Assembly: GCF_004912145.1 (NCBI RefSeq)
Contig: NZ_STGT01000003.1
Coordinates: 248,001-312,000 of the forward strand
DNA from: Peteryoungia rhizophila
Lineage (GTDB): Bacteria > Pseudomonadota > Alphaproteobacteria > Rhizobiales > Rhizobiaceae
Reading direction: 5' to 3'
DNA: 64,000 bases
Within the stretch, counting starts at the first letter, position 1, and each line of letters begins with the position of its first letter. This document shows positions 48,501 to 56,771 of the stretch, piece after piece. A program made the position numbers and the translations under genes. The notes beneath the pieces were generated by a model that was given only the letters and a program-made list of their open reading frames with translations, had not been told where the DNA came from and made no database searches.

Positions 48501-48746
48501 CTCAGCGACATTGATCGAGTTCTTCGAGCGGACCATGCCGGCTTCCAGGAGCAGGAAACCGATCTGCATCATCATCACCATGCCGGCTGCCGCCATCAGC
48601 CAGGCAAGGTCGGCGGAAGCCTTCGCCGCCTGAGCCGCCGCAGCGGGCTCGTCGGCCGCAACAAGCGCCTCCGCCATCCCGAGAAGGATGCCCGATGCGA
48701 TCAAACCAATGCGGGGCGAGAAGGCGGAGCGAAACGCAATAATCAC
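45504..48746 (-). CDS. Amt ammonium channel fused to PAS-GGDEF-EAL
   Basis: A 1080-residue membrane protein. Residues about 45-420 form an 11-helix Amt domain that keeps the pore features: FVDFAGSTVVHATGG (Asp198, His206) and GVHAFAGVAGTL (His361), equivalent to AmtB Asp160, His168 and His318. A linker helix (about 420-510) and a PAS domain (510-615) lead to GGDEF (703-707 intact; the inhibitory RxxD is replaced by GPAD). EAL follows (832-834), with its DDFGTGYSS, IKIDRSF and VAEGVET motifs intact. It probably senses or transports ammonium and sets cyclic-di-GMP. No glnK lies beside it. The start is a GTG with a weak ribosome site, and a cleavable signal peptide is likely. Confidence 0.92.
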   Translation of the reverse strand: MIIAFRSAFSPRIGLIASGILLGMAEALVAADEPAAAAQAAKASADLAWLMAAAGMVMMMQIGFLLLEAGMVRSKNSINVAEKNLLDFVFGVVGFAAIGFMLAFGASGVLPVGIDMDYFLLQDLDSWLAGFFVFQVMFCGTAATIVSGAVAERMTLSTYVLGSIFLSTLIYPVFVHWVWGTAIAPNSGAFLANLGFVDFAGSTVVHATGGWVALAACLVIGSRKGRFDAEGRPVRIAGHNPVLATTGGLILFFGWIGFNGGSTLAANADVAPIILNTVLAGGMGTCVGYVIGAKQDGVILPEKALSGMLGALVAVTAGCHVLEPGGALLTGGLGSIVAVFGNKFVEEKLKVDDAVGAVGVHAFAGVAGTLALALLAPVDQLPAGGRFDQLYIQLFGSALNFYWAFGLGYAFFWTLDKLVPIRVTAEVEDIGLNVAEHGTRLGVGHVEDALSKLVSGSADLGDRLAVDPGDEAEKLTRLFNGLMDNIQQQERSRHELEVQVRDEEESERVSALANATFEAIVMHENGTIIDGNEQFEILTGRNLTDLVGSSILDLVDVEGRRMLIEDPNPAPNVSREFHIVRPDGTRIPIEARGRNIEYRGRHIRISCLVDLRERKAVEGRMRHLAQHDPLTGLANRALFTETLSAHVGRPNRDWGCGVLLVDLDHFKDVNDLYGHPAGDEVIRETARRLSASLGPADKAARLGGDEFAVILGNCHFEAQLEDLSRRLIEAFRQPFDTGQGERIKCGISIGGALFPEHATALDELIGRADVALYHAKKSGRNTFRAYRKGMDELIEKRRALEADIERGLERDEFELYLQPRVSALDGSIIGYEALLRWNHPERGMVHPGDFIPVAEVSGKIIGLGEWVLREACRLAVELPPEVHLSVNVSPVQFRHPDFLGRIEAILKETSVAPQQLELEITESVLIDDERARLILGHLKSLGLKIALDDFGTGYSSLSYLSRYPFDVIKIDRSFVSALGEEETANAIVRTIIELGNGLGMRVVAEGVETVEQAGYLCAAGCDELQGYLLGRPLPVNRIAREISETVVTELTRIARLSAHRDKRLSRAGNETALVLAANGN

Positions 48747-48845
48747 ATGAAAAACCCGAGCAATATCTCGGATCCAGTGTTGCGCTGCATCATTAATTTT
48801 CAGTGACCGCGAAGAAACAATTCTTCGTGGTAATCCGGTAGTTCG

Positions 48846-49166
48846 TCAGACGATCCGCGTCTCTTCCCCGTCACCGAAGAGAGCCGGGCCATTCTGGTCG
48901 ATGATCTGCTGCGCCTTGCGGAACGTGCAGTCGAGCGCATCGTCGAGCGAGGTGAAGACGTCGGCGCGGATGAACTTCCGTTCGAGAACGCGACCTTCCA
49001 CCGTCTGCAGGATACGCCCGGCGAGTCGGTACTGGCTGCCTTCGCGCATGGGCTCGGCGTGTATGACGCAGTCCTTGTAGGTCTGCGGCTCGGCCATCGG
49101 CTTGGCAGGGCTTTCGGACGAAGCGCCACCGGTGAAAACGGAAAGGATGCTGGACAGGATCGACAT
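48846..49166 (-). CDS. HlyU-family protein
   Basis: 106 residues ending in the PF10115 (HlyU) fold: YKDCVIHAEPMREGSQYRLAGRI-type sequence followed by RKFIRADVFTSLDDA. In Vibrio HlyU is a regulator, but rhizobial members are uncharacterised and may act differently. AGGGGA eight bases before the ATG at 49166 fixes the start. Divergent from the membrane-anchored hydrolase gene. Confidence 0.83.
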   Translation of the reverse strand: MSILSSILSVFTGGASSESPAKPMAEPQTYKDCVIHAEPMREGSQYRLAGRILQTVEGRVLERKFIRADVFTSLDDALDCTFRKAQQIIDQNGPALFGDGEETRIV

Positions 49167-49283
49167 GTGTTTTCCCCTAGCACAGGGAGCGGCGACGCGG
49201 AAGAGCGGGTCAAGCGCCTTTCCCTCGGTGAACGGCATGGTAAGTTCGGCACCGGACGGCCGGGACCACCGGAGGAAAAGGAG

Positions 49284-50273
49284 ATGCGGAGCTTCATGGG
49301 TCTTACGCTTGCATTCATCGCTGCCGCGGTCGTAACGCTCGTGGTCCTCTACCGGATGCCGCCGGTACTTGCGCTGGAGCGAGAAGCACGAATCGCAGCT
49401 GGCTCCTCCCTCGAAGCGGTGGAAACACTGATCGCGGAAGGCGAGGACAAGGCAGGCGCCCTTCGCCGGGGCCTCACCAAGCAAATCGTCTGGGCAGATC
49501 CGACCCGTCGCCAGAAGACGCCGATCAGTGTCATCTATGTCCATGGCTTTTCAGCCTCGCCCGCCGAGGTGCGCCCCCTGCCCGATCTCGTGGCGACGGC
49601 GCTCGGCGCCAATCTCTTCTTCACGCGGCTCGCCGGCCACGGCCTCGACGACCCCGATGCTCTGGGTCTCGCGACGATCGAAGACTGGGCGGGGGATATC
49701 GGCGAGGCGCTGGCTGTGGGGCGCCTGCTCGGCGAGCAAGTCGTGGTCATCTCGACATCCACGGGTAGCTCGCTCGTCACCTGGGCACTCGCCCGCCCCA
49801 CGCTTGCGGACCAGGTGGCGGCCGCCGTCTTTCTCTCACCGAACTACGGCGTGCAGGCCTCCGGAAGTTTCCTTCTGACCGGGCCTTTCGGCACGCAGAT
49901 CGCGCGCCTGCTGCTCGGGGAACGACGGGGCTTCGAGCCGATCAGCCCACTCAATGCGTACAACTGGACCACCGATTACCCGGTCACGGCACTCATCCCG
50001 ATGGCGCAGTCGGTCAGGCTCGCGGCCCATAGCCCGGTCGAAGATATCAGTGTTCCGGCCCTGTTTATCCAGTCGGCGCATGACAAGGTCGTGCGGCCGG
50101 ACCGGACGGCAGCCGTCGCTGCCCGCTGGGGCGGGCCGCACCAATTGATCGATCCCGGCCCGACAGGTGACGCCAACAATCACGTGCTCGCCGGCGACAC
50201 CTATTCGCCTCAGACAACCTTACCGATTGCAAACACGATCCTCGACTGGCTCAGCGAACAGGGTGTCAGATGA
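49284..50273 (+). CDS. Membrane-anchored alpha/beta hydrolase
   Basis: 329 residues with an N-terminal membrane helix (about 4-24) and an alpha/beta hydrolase domain. The oxyanion motif is VHGFSASPAEV, the nucleophile elbow reads STSTGSS in place of GxSxG, the acid is in SAHDKV and the His in NNHVLAG. This suits a lipase or esterase at the membrane; substrate unknown. GGAGG lies eight bases before the ATG. Its end overlaps the convergent ilvA by 8 bp. Confidence 0.85.
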   Translation: MRSFMGLTLAFIAAAVVTLVVLYRMPPVLALEREARIAAGSSLEAVETLIAEGEDKAGALRRGLTKQIVWADPTRRQKTPISVIYVHGFSASPAEVRPLPDLVATALGANLFFTRLAGHGLDDPDALGLATIEDWAGDIGEALAVGRLLGEQVVVISTSTGSSLVTWALARPTLADQVAAAVFLSPNYGVQASGSFLLTGPFGTQIARLLLGERRGFEPISPLNAYNWTTDYPVTALIPMAQSVRLAAHSPVEDISVPALFIQSAHDKVVRPDRTAAVAARWGGPHQLIDPGPTGDANNHVLAGDTYSPQTTLPIANTILDWLSEQGVR

Positions 50274-51516
50274 TCAGGTTGGCGAGGATCTCGTTTTCGG
50301 TGATGTCCTCGAAGCCGAGCCCCGCCTGATCGAACCGCTCGAAGAGATCAGCGAAATTCTCGCGCTTGCCCGTCTCGATGCCGATCAGGATGGAGCCGAA
50401 ATTGCGGGCTGACTTCTTGAGGTATTCGAAGCGGGCGATATCGTCTTCGGGGCCGAGCAGATTGAGGAAGTCGCGCAGCGCACCGGGACGCTGCGGCAGG
50501 CGCAGGATGAAGTACTTCTTCAGGCCCGCATAGCGCATCGCCCGCTCTTTGACATCGGGCAGGCGCTCGAAATCGAAATTGCCGCCGGAGACGACCGCGA
50601 CGATCGTCCGGCCACTCAGTGCCACGCGCGGCAAAAGATCGAGGGCCGCGAGCGCCAAGGCACCTGCCGGCTCCAGCACCACGCCCTCGACATTCAGCAT
50701 GTCGGTCATCGTCACGCAGATCGCATTCTCAGGCACGATCAGCACCTGATCCGGGCGAAAGGCCTTCAGCGCCTCGAAATTGTGGTCACCAATCCGGGCG
50801 ACGGCGGCACCGTCGACAAAATTGTCGACCTTGGGCAGCGTCACCACCTTGCCAGCTTCCAAGCTCTTCTTCAGGCTCGGCGCGCCCGCCGGTTCGCAGA
50901 AGATCATCGCCTCGGACGAGACGCGATCCGCCATATAGCTGGTCATGCCCGACGAGAGACCACCACCGCCGACCGGCATCACCACGAGATCGGGCGTCAC
51001 GCCGTCCGGCAATTGCTGCATGACTTCAGCCGCGACCGTCGCCTGTCCCTCGATGATGTCTGGATGGTCGAAGGGCGGCACCATGTAGCCGCCGATCGCT
51101 TCGACATGTTCGCGGGCTGCTGCGTAGCACTGGTCGAAGATGTCGCCGATCAGCCGGATGGTGATGAATTCGCCGCCGAAAATGCGGGTCTTGTCGATCT
51201 TCTGCTGCGGCGTCGTCACCGGCATGAAGACCACGCCCTCGACGCCGAAATGGCGGCAGACATAGGCGAAGCCCTGTGCATGATTGCCGGCGGAGGCGCA
51301 GACGAAGGTGGTGCCGGAGGGGCTGTCGGCAACAATCTTGCGGAAGAAGTTGAAGGCGCCGCGGATCTTGTAGGAGCGGACAGGCGTCAGATCCTCGCGC
51401 TTCAGATAGACATTGGCACCGTAACGGGCGCTCAAATGTTCGTTGAGCTGCAGCGGCGTTTCGGGAAAGAGGCCGCGCATCGCCTCCAGCGCTTCGTCGA
51501 CTTGACTGGGGGTCAC
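50266..51516 (-). CDS. ilvA: Threonine ammonia-lyase (dehydratase)
   Basis: PLP enzyme that converts threonine to 2-oxobutyrate for isoleucine synthesis, 416 aa. The Schiff-base lysine lies in RSYKIRGAFN, the glycine loop is PVGGGGLSSG, and one C-terminal ACT-like regulatory domain (about 335-416) is present, shorter than E. coli IlvA with two. Feedback control by isoleucine is likely but inferred. Divergent from trkH. Confidence 0.94.
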   Translation of the reverse strand: MTPSQVDEALEAMRGLFPETPLQLNEHLSARYGANVYLKREDLTPVRSYKIRGAFNFFRKIVADSPSGTTFVCASAGNHAQGFAYVCRHFGVEGVVFMPVTTPQQKIDKTRIFGGEFITIRLIGDIFDQCYAAAREHVEAIGGYMVPPFDHPDIIEGQATVAAEVMQQLPDGVTPDLVVMPVGGGGLSSGMTSYMADRVSSEAMIFCEPAGAPSLKKSLEAGKVVTLPKVDNFVDGAAVARIGDHNFEALKAFRPDQVLIVPENAICVTMTDMLNVEGVVLEPAGALALAALDLLPRVALSGRTIVAVVSGGNFDFERLPDVKERAMRYAGLKKYFILRLPQRPGALRDFLNLLGPEDDIARFEYLKKSARNFGSILIGIETGKRENFADLFERFDQAGLGFEDITENEILANLII

Positions 51517-51612
51517 GTCAGCCTCCGTTGAATTTTGAACCGAGCCCCGCTATGGCATACACATCGGGCGGAGACAAAGCCTCTTTGCGCCGCAACAGAC
51601 GGAAGACATTGC

Positions 51613-53067
51613 TTGAATACCAATCTGCTCCGCTCCGTCGTCTACATCGCGGCCCTTTGCGGGCTCTATCTCTCCACGGCCATGCTGATCCCGGCCATGG
51701 TGGACCTCTATTATGGCGATCCCCACTGGTCTGTCTTCACCGTCTCTGCGGCCATGGTCGGCGGGCTGTCGGTAACCGCGGCCATGGCGACGCGGGGGCC
51801 ACCACCCGCCTTTTCCAAGCGCATGGGCTTCCTTCTGGTGAATGTGCTCTGGGCGACCTTCTCGCTGGTGGGTGCGGTCCCGCTGTACTTCTCAGAACTT
51901 GATCTGACCTTCGCGCAAGCGCTGTTTGAATCGGTCTCTGCCATCACCACGACCGGTTCCACCGTACTCGTCGGGCTCGACGACATGGCCCCAGGTCTCC
52001 TGGTCTGGCGTTCCCTGCTGCAATGGCTGGGCGGCATCGGGATCGTGGCGCTCGGCCTGTTCGTCCTGCCGTTTCTCCGGGTCGGTGGAGTCTCCTTCTT
52101 CAAGATGGAATCCTCCGACATCGGCGACAAGCCATTCGCCCGCATTGCGACCTTCACCCGCGCCTTTGTGGCCATCTATGTCGCGATCACCCTCATCTGC
52201 ATGATCGCCTACGATATCTTTGGCATGAGCCATTTCGACGCGCTCAATCATGCGCTGACGACGATCGCGACCGGCGGCTTTTCGACCCATGACGCGTCCT
52301 TCGGCTATTTCGACAGCTATGCCCTACGCTGGATCGCGACCTTCTTCATGACGGTCTGCAGCCTGCCCTTCTCGATCCTGATCGTCTTCTTCATCAAAGG
52401 GCGCCTCGATGCGCTGCGCGATCCCCAGATCCTGGTCTTCCTCGCCTATCTCGGCGCCTTTGCGATCGCGGCTGCGCTCTACAACCATTTGCGCAACGGC
52501 GTCGATCTGCCGCTGGCCCTGTCGCATTCCTTCTTCAATTTCTCCTCGATCCTGTCGACGACCGGCTATGCGAGCGAGGACTACACGCTCTGGGGACCCT
52601 TTGCGGTCGCCGCCGCCTTCTTCGCCACCTTCATGGGTGGCTGTTCCGGCTCCACCGCTGGCGGTATCAAGGCCTATCGCTTCGTCATCCTCTTCAACAT
52701 CATCCTGACTGGCATGAAGAAGCTCATCTATCCGAACGCCGTCTATTCCGTGCGCTATGGCAACCAGATCGTCGGCGCCGATACGCAGCGGGCCGTTTTC
52801 CTGTTCTTCAGCGCCTATATCTTCATCTGGGTGATGGGGAGCCTTGCCATGGCGCTCGCCGGATACGACTTCCTGACAGCCTCTTCCGCGGTGATCACGG
52901 CGCTCTCGAATGTCGGCCCCGGCATCGGATCATTGATCGGACCGGCCGGCAATTTTGCCATGATGGCCGACCCGGAACTCTATATCCTGTCGCTCGCCAT
53001 GCTGCTCGGCCGTCTCGAAGTGCTGACGGTGATGGTGCTGCTCATGCCGATGTTCTGGCGCTCCTGA
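51613..53067 (+). CDS. trkH: TrkH-family potassium uptake protein
   Basis: Potassium channel subunit of 484 aa with four membrane-pore-membrane repeats. Selectivity-loop glycines are seen in TTTGST, TIATGGFST, LSTTGYAS and LSNVGPG. It normally works with TrkA, which is not in this window. The start is taken as TTG at 51613 (GGAAG seven bases before). This gives the NTNLLRSVVYIAALCGLY start I recall in rhizobial TrkH; the upstream ATG at 51535 would add 26 unrelated residues. Confidence 0.92.
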   Translation: MNTNLLRSVVYIAALCGLYLSTAMLIPAMVDLYYGDPHWSVFTVSAAMVGGLSVTAAMATRGPPPAFSKRMGFLLVNVLWATFSLVGAVPLYFSELDLTFAQALFESVSAITTTGSTVLVGLDDMAPGLLVWRSLLQWLGGIGIVALGLFVLPFLRVGGVSFFKMESSDIGDKPFARIATFTRAFVAIYVAITLICMIAYDIFGMSHFDALNHALTTIATGGFSTHDASFGYFDSYALRWIATFFMTVCSLPFSILIVFFIKGRLDALRDPQILVFLAYLGAFAIAAALYNHLRNGVDLPLALSHSFFNFSSILSTTGYASEDYTLWGPFAVAAAFFATFMGGCSGSTAGGIKAYRFVILFNIILTGMKKLIYPNAVYSVRYGNQIVGADTQRAVFLFFSAYIFIWVMGSLAMALAGYDFLTASSAVITALSNVGPGIGSLIGPAGNFAMMADPELYILSLAMLLGRLEVLTVMVLLMPMFWRS

Positions 53068-53163
53068 CGATCAGCCCAACGTGATCCGGGAGAGCGGATG
53101 CGGCGCTTGACGCATCGTGTCCGTTCTTCCCACACTCCCGCAATTGCAACGCGGGAGAATCAC

Positions 53164-53763
53164 GTGTCCCTGAAATACCCCGGCCCATTCCGCTTCGTCT
53201 CCGCAGCCGCCCTTGGTGCATGGCTCATCGCATCCCCGGCCTTGGGCGGGCCGCTTCTCGACGCAGCGATCGAGGCCGAGCGGCTTGCGGCACGCAACGA
53301 TGCCGCCGGTGCCTTCGAGGCAATGCGCTCCGGGCTTGCCGCCTTCTCCCAGACGCTACCGCTAAGCGTGCCACGCGCGCTCTTCGTTTCCGAGGTGCCG
53401 AATGCTTACCGCGCCTATGCAGCTAAGGCGGAGCCGGTCTTCCTGACCGGAGAAAAACTGATCACCTATGTCGAGGTGACCGGCCTCAGATGGAATCCGT
53501 CGGCGGGCGAGCAGCGGCAATCGCATTTTACCGTCGATCTGGAACTCACCGACGACAAGGGCAAGACGCTGGCGCTGCAGAAGGAATTCGGCAATTTCAC
53601 CTTTACCAGCCATTCGGATGCGGTCGAGGTCTATACCCATCTCACCCTCGACGTTGATGGCGCCAAGCCCGGCGGCTATGTGCTGCGCTACACGATCAAC
53701 GACGTCATTGCCGAACGCTCGACGCCGTTCGAGCTTCCCTTCACGCTCAAGGAAAAGGGCTGA
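53164..53763 (+). CDS. Exported hypothetical protein
   Basis: 199 residues starting at a GTG with GGGAG eight bases upstream. An N-terminal signal peptide ends near ALG-GP (about residue 30). The mature part is a helical stretch followed by beta-rich sequence (VFLTGEKLITYVEVTGLRW, FTVDLELTDDKGKTL). This resembles immunoglobulin-like periplasmic modules, but no named family is recognised. It lies between trkH and the NMT1-type importer. Confidence 0.7.
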   Translation: MSLKYPGPFRFVSAAALGAWLIASPALGGPLLDAAIEAERLAARNDAAGAFEAMRSGLAAFSQTLPLSVPRALFVSEVPNAYRAYAAKAEPVFLTGEKLITYVEVTGLRWNPSAGEQRQSHFTVDLELTDDKGKTLALQKEFGNFTFTSHSDAVEVYTHLTLDVDGAKPGGYVLRYTINDVIAERSTPFELPFTLKEKG

Positions 53764-53793
53764 GCGCGGCCGATCCGCACCCAGCCGCCAACG

Positions 53794-54612
53794 TCAGTTT
53801 GCCATGGTCGAGCGATGCGCCCAGCCGGTCATGCGCTTCTCGATCCAGGCCATCAGCGCATACATGGCAATGCCTTCGATCGCGAGCATCAGCAGGCCGG
53901 CAAAGACCAGCGGCACGTTGAACTGGCTCTGCGCCGAGCTCATCATGTTGCCGAGGCCGTAATTCGAGGCGACCGTCTCCGACACCACCGAGCCGACAAA
54001 GGCCAAGGTGATCGCGATCTTCAGCGAGCCGAAGAAATAGGGCATGGACCTGGGAATGCCGACCTTCAGCATGATGTCCATCTTTCGCGCCCCGAGCGCC
54101 CTCAGCACGTCCTCCGTTTCCGGCTCGATGGTGGCAAGCCCTGTCGCCACGTTGACGACGATCGGAAAGAAGGAAATCAGGAAGGCGGTCAGCACCGCCG
54201 GCACCGTGCCGATGCCGAACCAGATGACGAGGATCGGCACGAGCGCCACCTTGGGGATGGCGTTGAAGCCGATCATCAGGGGGTAGAGCCCGGCATAGAT
54301 GGTCTTCGACCAGCCGATGAAGAGGCCGAGGCCGAGGCCTGCGACGACCGCAATCAGGAAGCCGAGCGTCGTCGTGTAAAGCGTCTGCAGCGAGTTCTTC
54401 CAGATCGGCGACCAGTATTGCACGATCGCCTCGAAGACCCTTGATGGTGCCGGCAGCAGTGTCTGCGGCAGGGCAAAGACGATGACCGAGAGTTCCCAGA
54501 TGACGAAGAGGCCGAGCGTATAGAGGAAGGGAGCCGCCCGCACCCAGTTGATCCGCTGCGTGAGCGGCTTGACCACCGGGCGGGTCGGCACTGTGTCTGA
54601 TATCACGCTCAT
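53794..54612 (-). CDS. ABC transporter permease, nitrate/taurine/thiamine-precursor type
   Basis: Inner-membrane permease of 272 aa with about six helices and the EAA loop (ATIEPETEDVLRALGARKMD). Similar to SsuC/TauC/ThiX. Its start overlaps the ATPase gene stop by four bases (ATGA). It completes an SBP-ATPase-permease importer set. Substrate class is inferred from the binding protein. Confidence 0.92.
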   Translation of the reverse strand: MSVISDTVPTRPVVKPLTQRINWVRAAPFLYTLGLFVIWELSVIVFALPQTLLPAPSRVFEAIVQYWSPIWKNSLQTLYTTTLGFLIAVVAGLGLGLFIGWSKTIYAGLYPLMIGFNAIPKVALVPILVIWFGIGTVPAVLTAFLISFFPIVVNVATGLATIEPETEDVLRALGARKMDIMLKVGIPRSMPYFFGSLKIAITLAFVGSVVSETVASNYGLGNMMSSAQSQFNVPLVFAGLLMLAIEGIAMYALMAWIEKRMTGWAHRSTMAN

Positions 54613-55397
54613 GCCACCACCCTCGCCTTTGCGATCTCGCCATGCAGGACATGCACCATGTCGTTGAAGGCGTTGTCATAAGTCAGTTCGATGTCGCGCG
54701 GCCTCTCGAAGGGCACGGTATGCTCCTTCACCACCTTGCCGGGGCGCGAGCTCATCACAAAAATCCGGTCGGCGAGGAACACCGCCTCGCGCAGGTCGTG
54801 CGTGACGAGCACGATGGTCACACCTTGCGCCGCATGCAGGTCGCGGATCACGCACCACAGCTCTTCGCGGGTGAAGGCATCGAGTGCGCCGAAGGGTTCG
54901 TCGAGCATCAGGAGTTCCGGCTCGTGGATCAGCGCCCGGCAGAGATTGGCGCGCTGCTGCATGCCGCCAGAGAGCTGCCAGGGAAACTTCGAGCCGACCC
55001 CCTTCAAGCCGACGATCTCCAGCAGGTTTTCCGCCTTCTCGACATATTCCTTCTTGTTCGCCCTGAGACGATGCCGGTGACGCTCAACGATTTCAAGCGG
55101 CAGGAGAATGTTCTCAAGCGTCGTGCGCCAGGGGAGCATGGTCGGGTTCTGGAAGGCCATGCCGACGATCGAGACCGGTTTGGTCACCTGCTGGCCGGCG
55201 ACGATCACGACGCCCGACTGCGGGATATGCAGCCCCGTCACGAGCTTCATCAGGGTCGACTTGCCACAGCCGGACGGCCCGACGACAGCTGAAAACTCGC
55301 CCTTGTCGACCCGCATGGTGAGGCCGGACACGGCAAGCGTACCGTCCGCGCCGCCATAGCGCATGTCGACATTGTCGATGGAAACGAGGTGGGACAT
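54609..55397 (-). CDS. ABC transporter ATP-binding protein
   Basis: ATPase of 262 aa with GPSGCGKST (Walker A), a Q-loop in MAFQNPTMLPW, the LSGGMQQR signature and LLMLDEPFGALD (Walker B). It belongs to the SsuB/TauB/ThiZ subfamily and pairs with the adjacent permease and the NMT1-type binding protein. A palindromic repeat separates it from the binding-protein gene. Confidence 0.94.
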   Translation of the reverse strand: MSHLVSIDNVDMRYGGADGTLAVSGLTMRVDKGEFSAVVGPSGCGKSTLMKLVTGLHIPQSGVVIVAGQQVTKPVSIVGMAFQNPTMLPWRTTLENILLPLEIVERHRHRLRANKKEYVEKAENLLEIVGLKGVGSKFPWQLSGGMQQRANLCRALIHEPELLMLDEPFGALDAFTREELWCVIRDLHAAQGVTIVLVTHDLREAVFLADRIFVMSSRPGKVVKEHTVPFERPRDIELTYDNAFNDMVHVLHGEIAKARVVA

Positions 55398-55423
55398 GGG
55401 GGCTCCTTTAAGCCTGTCTTCCT

Positions 55424-55560
55424 CTTCTCCCCAGCGGGGAGAAGTGCCGAGCGCATGCGAGGCGATGAGGGGGCGTCAAGGCACAAGGTGTGCCAGCGTC
55501 GTTGCTTCGCCCCCCTCATCCGGTCCTGCGGACCACCTTCTCCCCGCTGGGGAGAAGGGG
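55424..55560. repeat. RIME-like palindromic intergenic mosaic repeat
   Basis: A roughly 135-bp element framed by near-identical inverted palindromes, CTTCTCCCC-AGC-GGGGAGAAG at 55424-55444 and CTTCTCCCC-GCT-GGGGAGAAG at 55537-55557. Inner inverted boxes GATGAGGGGG and CCCCCTCATC are present. This layout matches the RIME repeats of Rhizobium and Agrobacterium as I remember them. It sits inside the ABC operon and can form a large mRNA fold. Confidence 0.8.
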
Positions 55561-55564
55561 AAGA

Positions 55565-56599
55565 TTACGGCAACATCCGCTCTTCCTTGGCCGGCAGGAA
55601 GCTCGCGTCGAAGACCTGCTCGGCCGCGACATTGCCCTTCAGACCCATCGACACTTTCAGCGTCTCGATCGACGCTGCGAGCCGCGCCGGATCGATACCG
55701 CCGAAGCCGTTCTCGACCACGTAAGGCGTCTTGATGTTCATGGCATTGGCCATATCAAGACGTTCCTTCTCGATCTCAGGGTTCAGCGTCTCGTTGCGCT
55801 TCAGAACGGCGGCCACACCCTCTTCCGGATTGGCGACGGCGTCCGCAAAGCCCTTGGCCAGCGCCTTCAGGAAGCCCTTGACGGCGTCAGGGTTCTCCGT
55901 GGCGAAATCGGTGTTCACCAGCACGCTGTTGCCGTAGAGGTTCAAGCCATTGTCCGCCATCAGGATGGTGGCGATGTCGTCGTCCGCAATGCCTTGTGCC
56001 TTCAGGTTCAGGATGACCGAGAAGGCGAAGCCGAAGACGGCGTCGACATCACCCTTGGCGAGCATCGGCTCGCGCACGGGGAAACCGATCGATTCGATGG
56101 TGATGCCGCTGTCATCGATGCCGGCGGCCTGCTTGAAGGCCGGCCACTGGGCAAAGGCGCCATCCGGCGGCGGCGCACCGAGCTTCTTGCCTTCCAGCGA
56201 CTTCGGATCCTCCGTCACGCCGAGCGACTTGCGGCCGACGACCGAGAAGGTCGGCTTTTCATAGACCATCATCACGGCCTTGACCTTCTGGGTCGGGTCT
56301 TCGTCGAGGAACTTGATGACGGAATTGATGTCACCGAAGCCCATCTGATAGGCGCCGGTTGCCACACGCGGGATCGCCTCGACAGAGCCATTGCCACTGT
56401 CGATCGTCACATCCAGGCCTTCCGCCTTGAAATACCCCTTGTCCAGCGCCAGCAGGAAGCCGGCGGCCGGGCCCTCGAATTTCCAGTCGAGGGTGAACTT
56501 GATGGCTGTCTCGGCATGCGCTGACGTGACCGGCAGGGTCACGCCGGCCATCAGGCCCGCCGCGAGGACGGCGGCCGAAAAGAGACGTCTTGTGATCAT
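55565..56599 (-). CDS. NMT1/THI5-family ABC substrate-binding protein
   Basis: Periplasmic binding protein of 344 aa with a signal peptide (MITRRLFSAAVLAAG, cleavage near AHA-ET). The TRRLF start fits Sec and weakly fits Tat. The mature DWKFEGPAAGFLLALDKG region is typical of NMT1-like proteins that bind thiamine precursors, riboflavin, pyrimidines or taurine. No TPP or FMN riboswitch was seen upstream; instead a strong dyad lies 22 bp before the ATG. First gene of the importer operon. Confidence 0.9.
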   Translation of the reverse strand: MITRRLFSAAVLAAGLMAGVTLPVTSAHAETAIKFTLDWKFEGPAAGFLLALDKGYFKAEGLDVTIDSGNGSVEAIPRVATGAYQMGFGDINSVIKFLDEDPTQKVKAVMMVYEKPTFSVVGRKSLGVTEDPKSLEGKKLGAPPPDGAFAQWPAFKQAAGIDDSGITIESIGFPVREPMLAKGDVDAVFGFAFSVILNLKAQGIADDDIATILMADNGLNLYGNSVLVNTDFATENPDAVKGFLKALAKGFADAVANPEEGVAAVLKRNETLNPEIEKERLDMANAMNIKTPYVVENGFGGIDPARLAASIETLKVSMGLKGNVAAEQVFDASFLPAKEERMLP

Positions 56600-56620
56600 G
56601 GTTTCTTGCTCCCTTTGTTT

Positions 56621-56639
56621 TTGATGGAGGCCATCAAAT
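56621..56639. promoter_or_regulatory. Candidate operator upstream of the NMT1-type importer
   Basis: TTTGATGG-AGG-CCATCAAA is a perfect 8-bp-arm dyad located 22-40 bp upstream of the binding-protein ATG. The arms and spacing suit a dimeric regulator; it could also act as an mRNA hairpin before the ribosome site. Confidence 0.5.
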
Positions 56640-56771
56640 CAGGAATCGAAAGTGGCGCAAAGCGGAAAATGCTCAAACTTTCGCCAAATGTGGGTGCGCC
56701 CCTTTTTTAATCATAGAACACCAGCATTCCCGAGACCCCATCATTCTTGCCTTCGCCTCGCCTGCAGTTTA

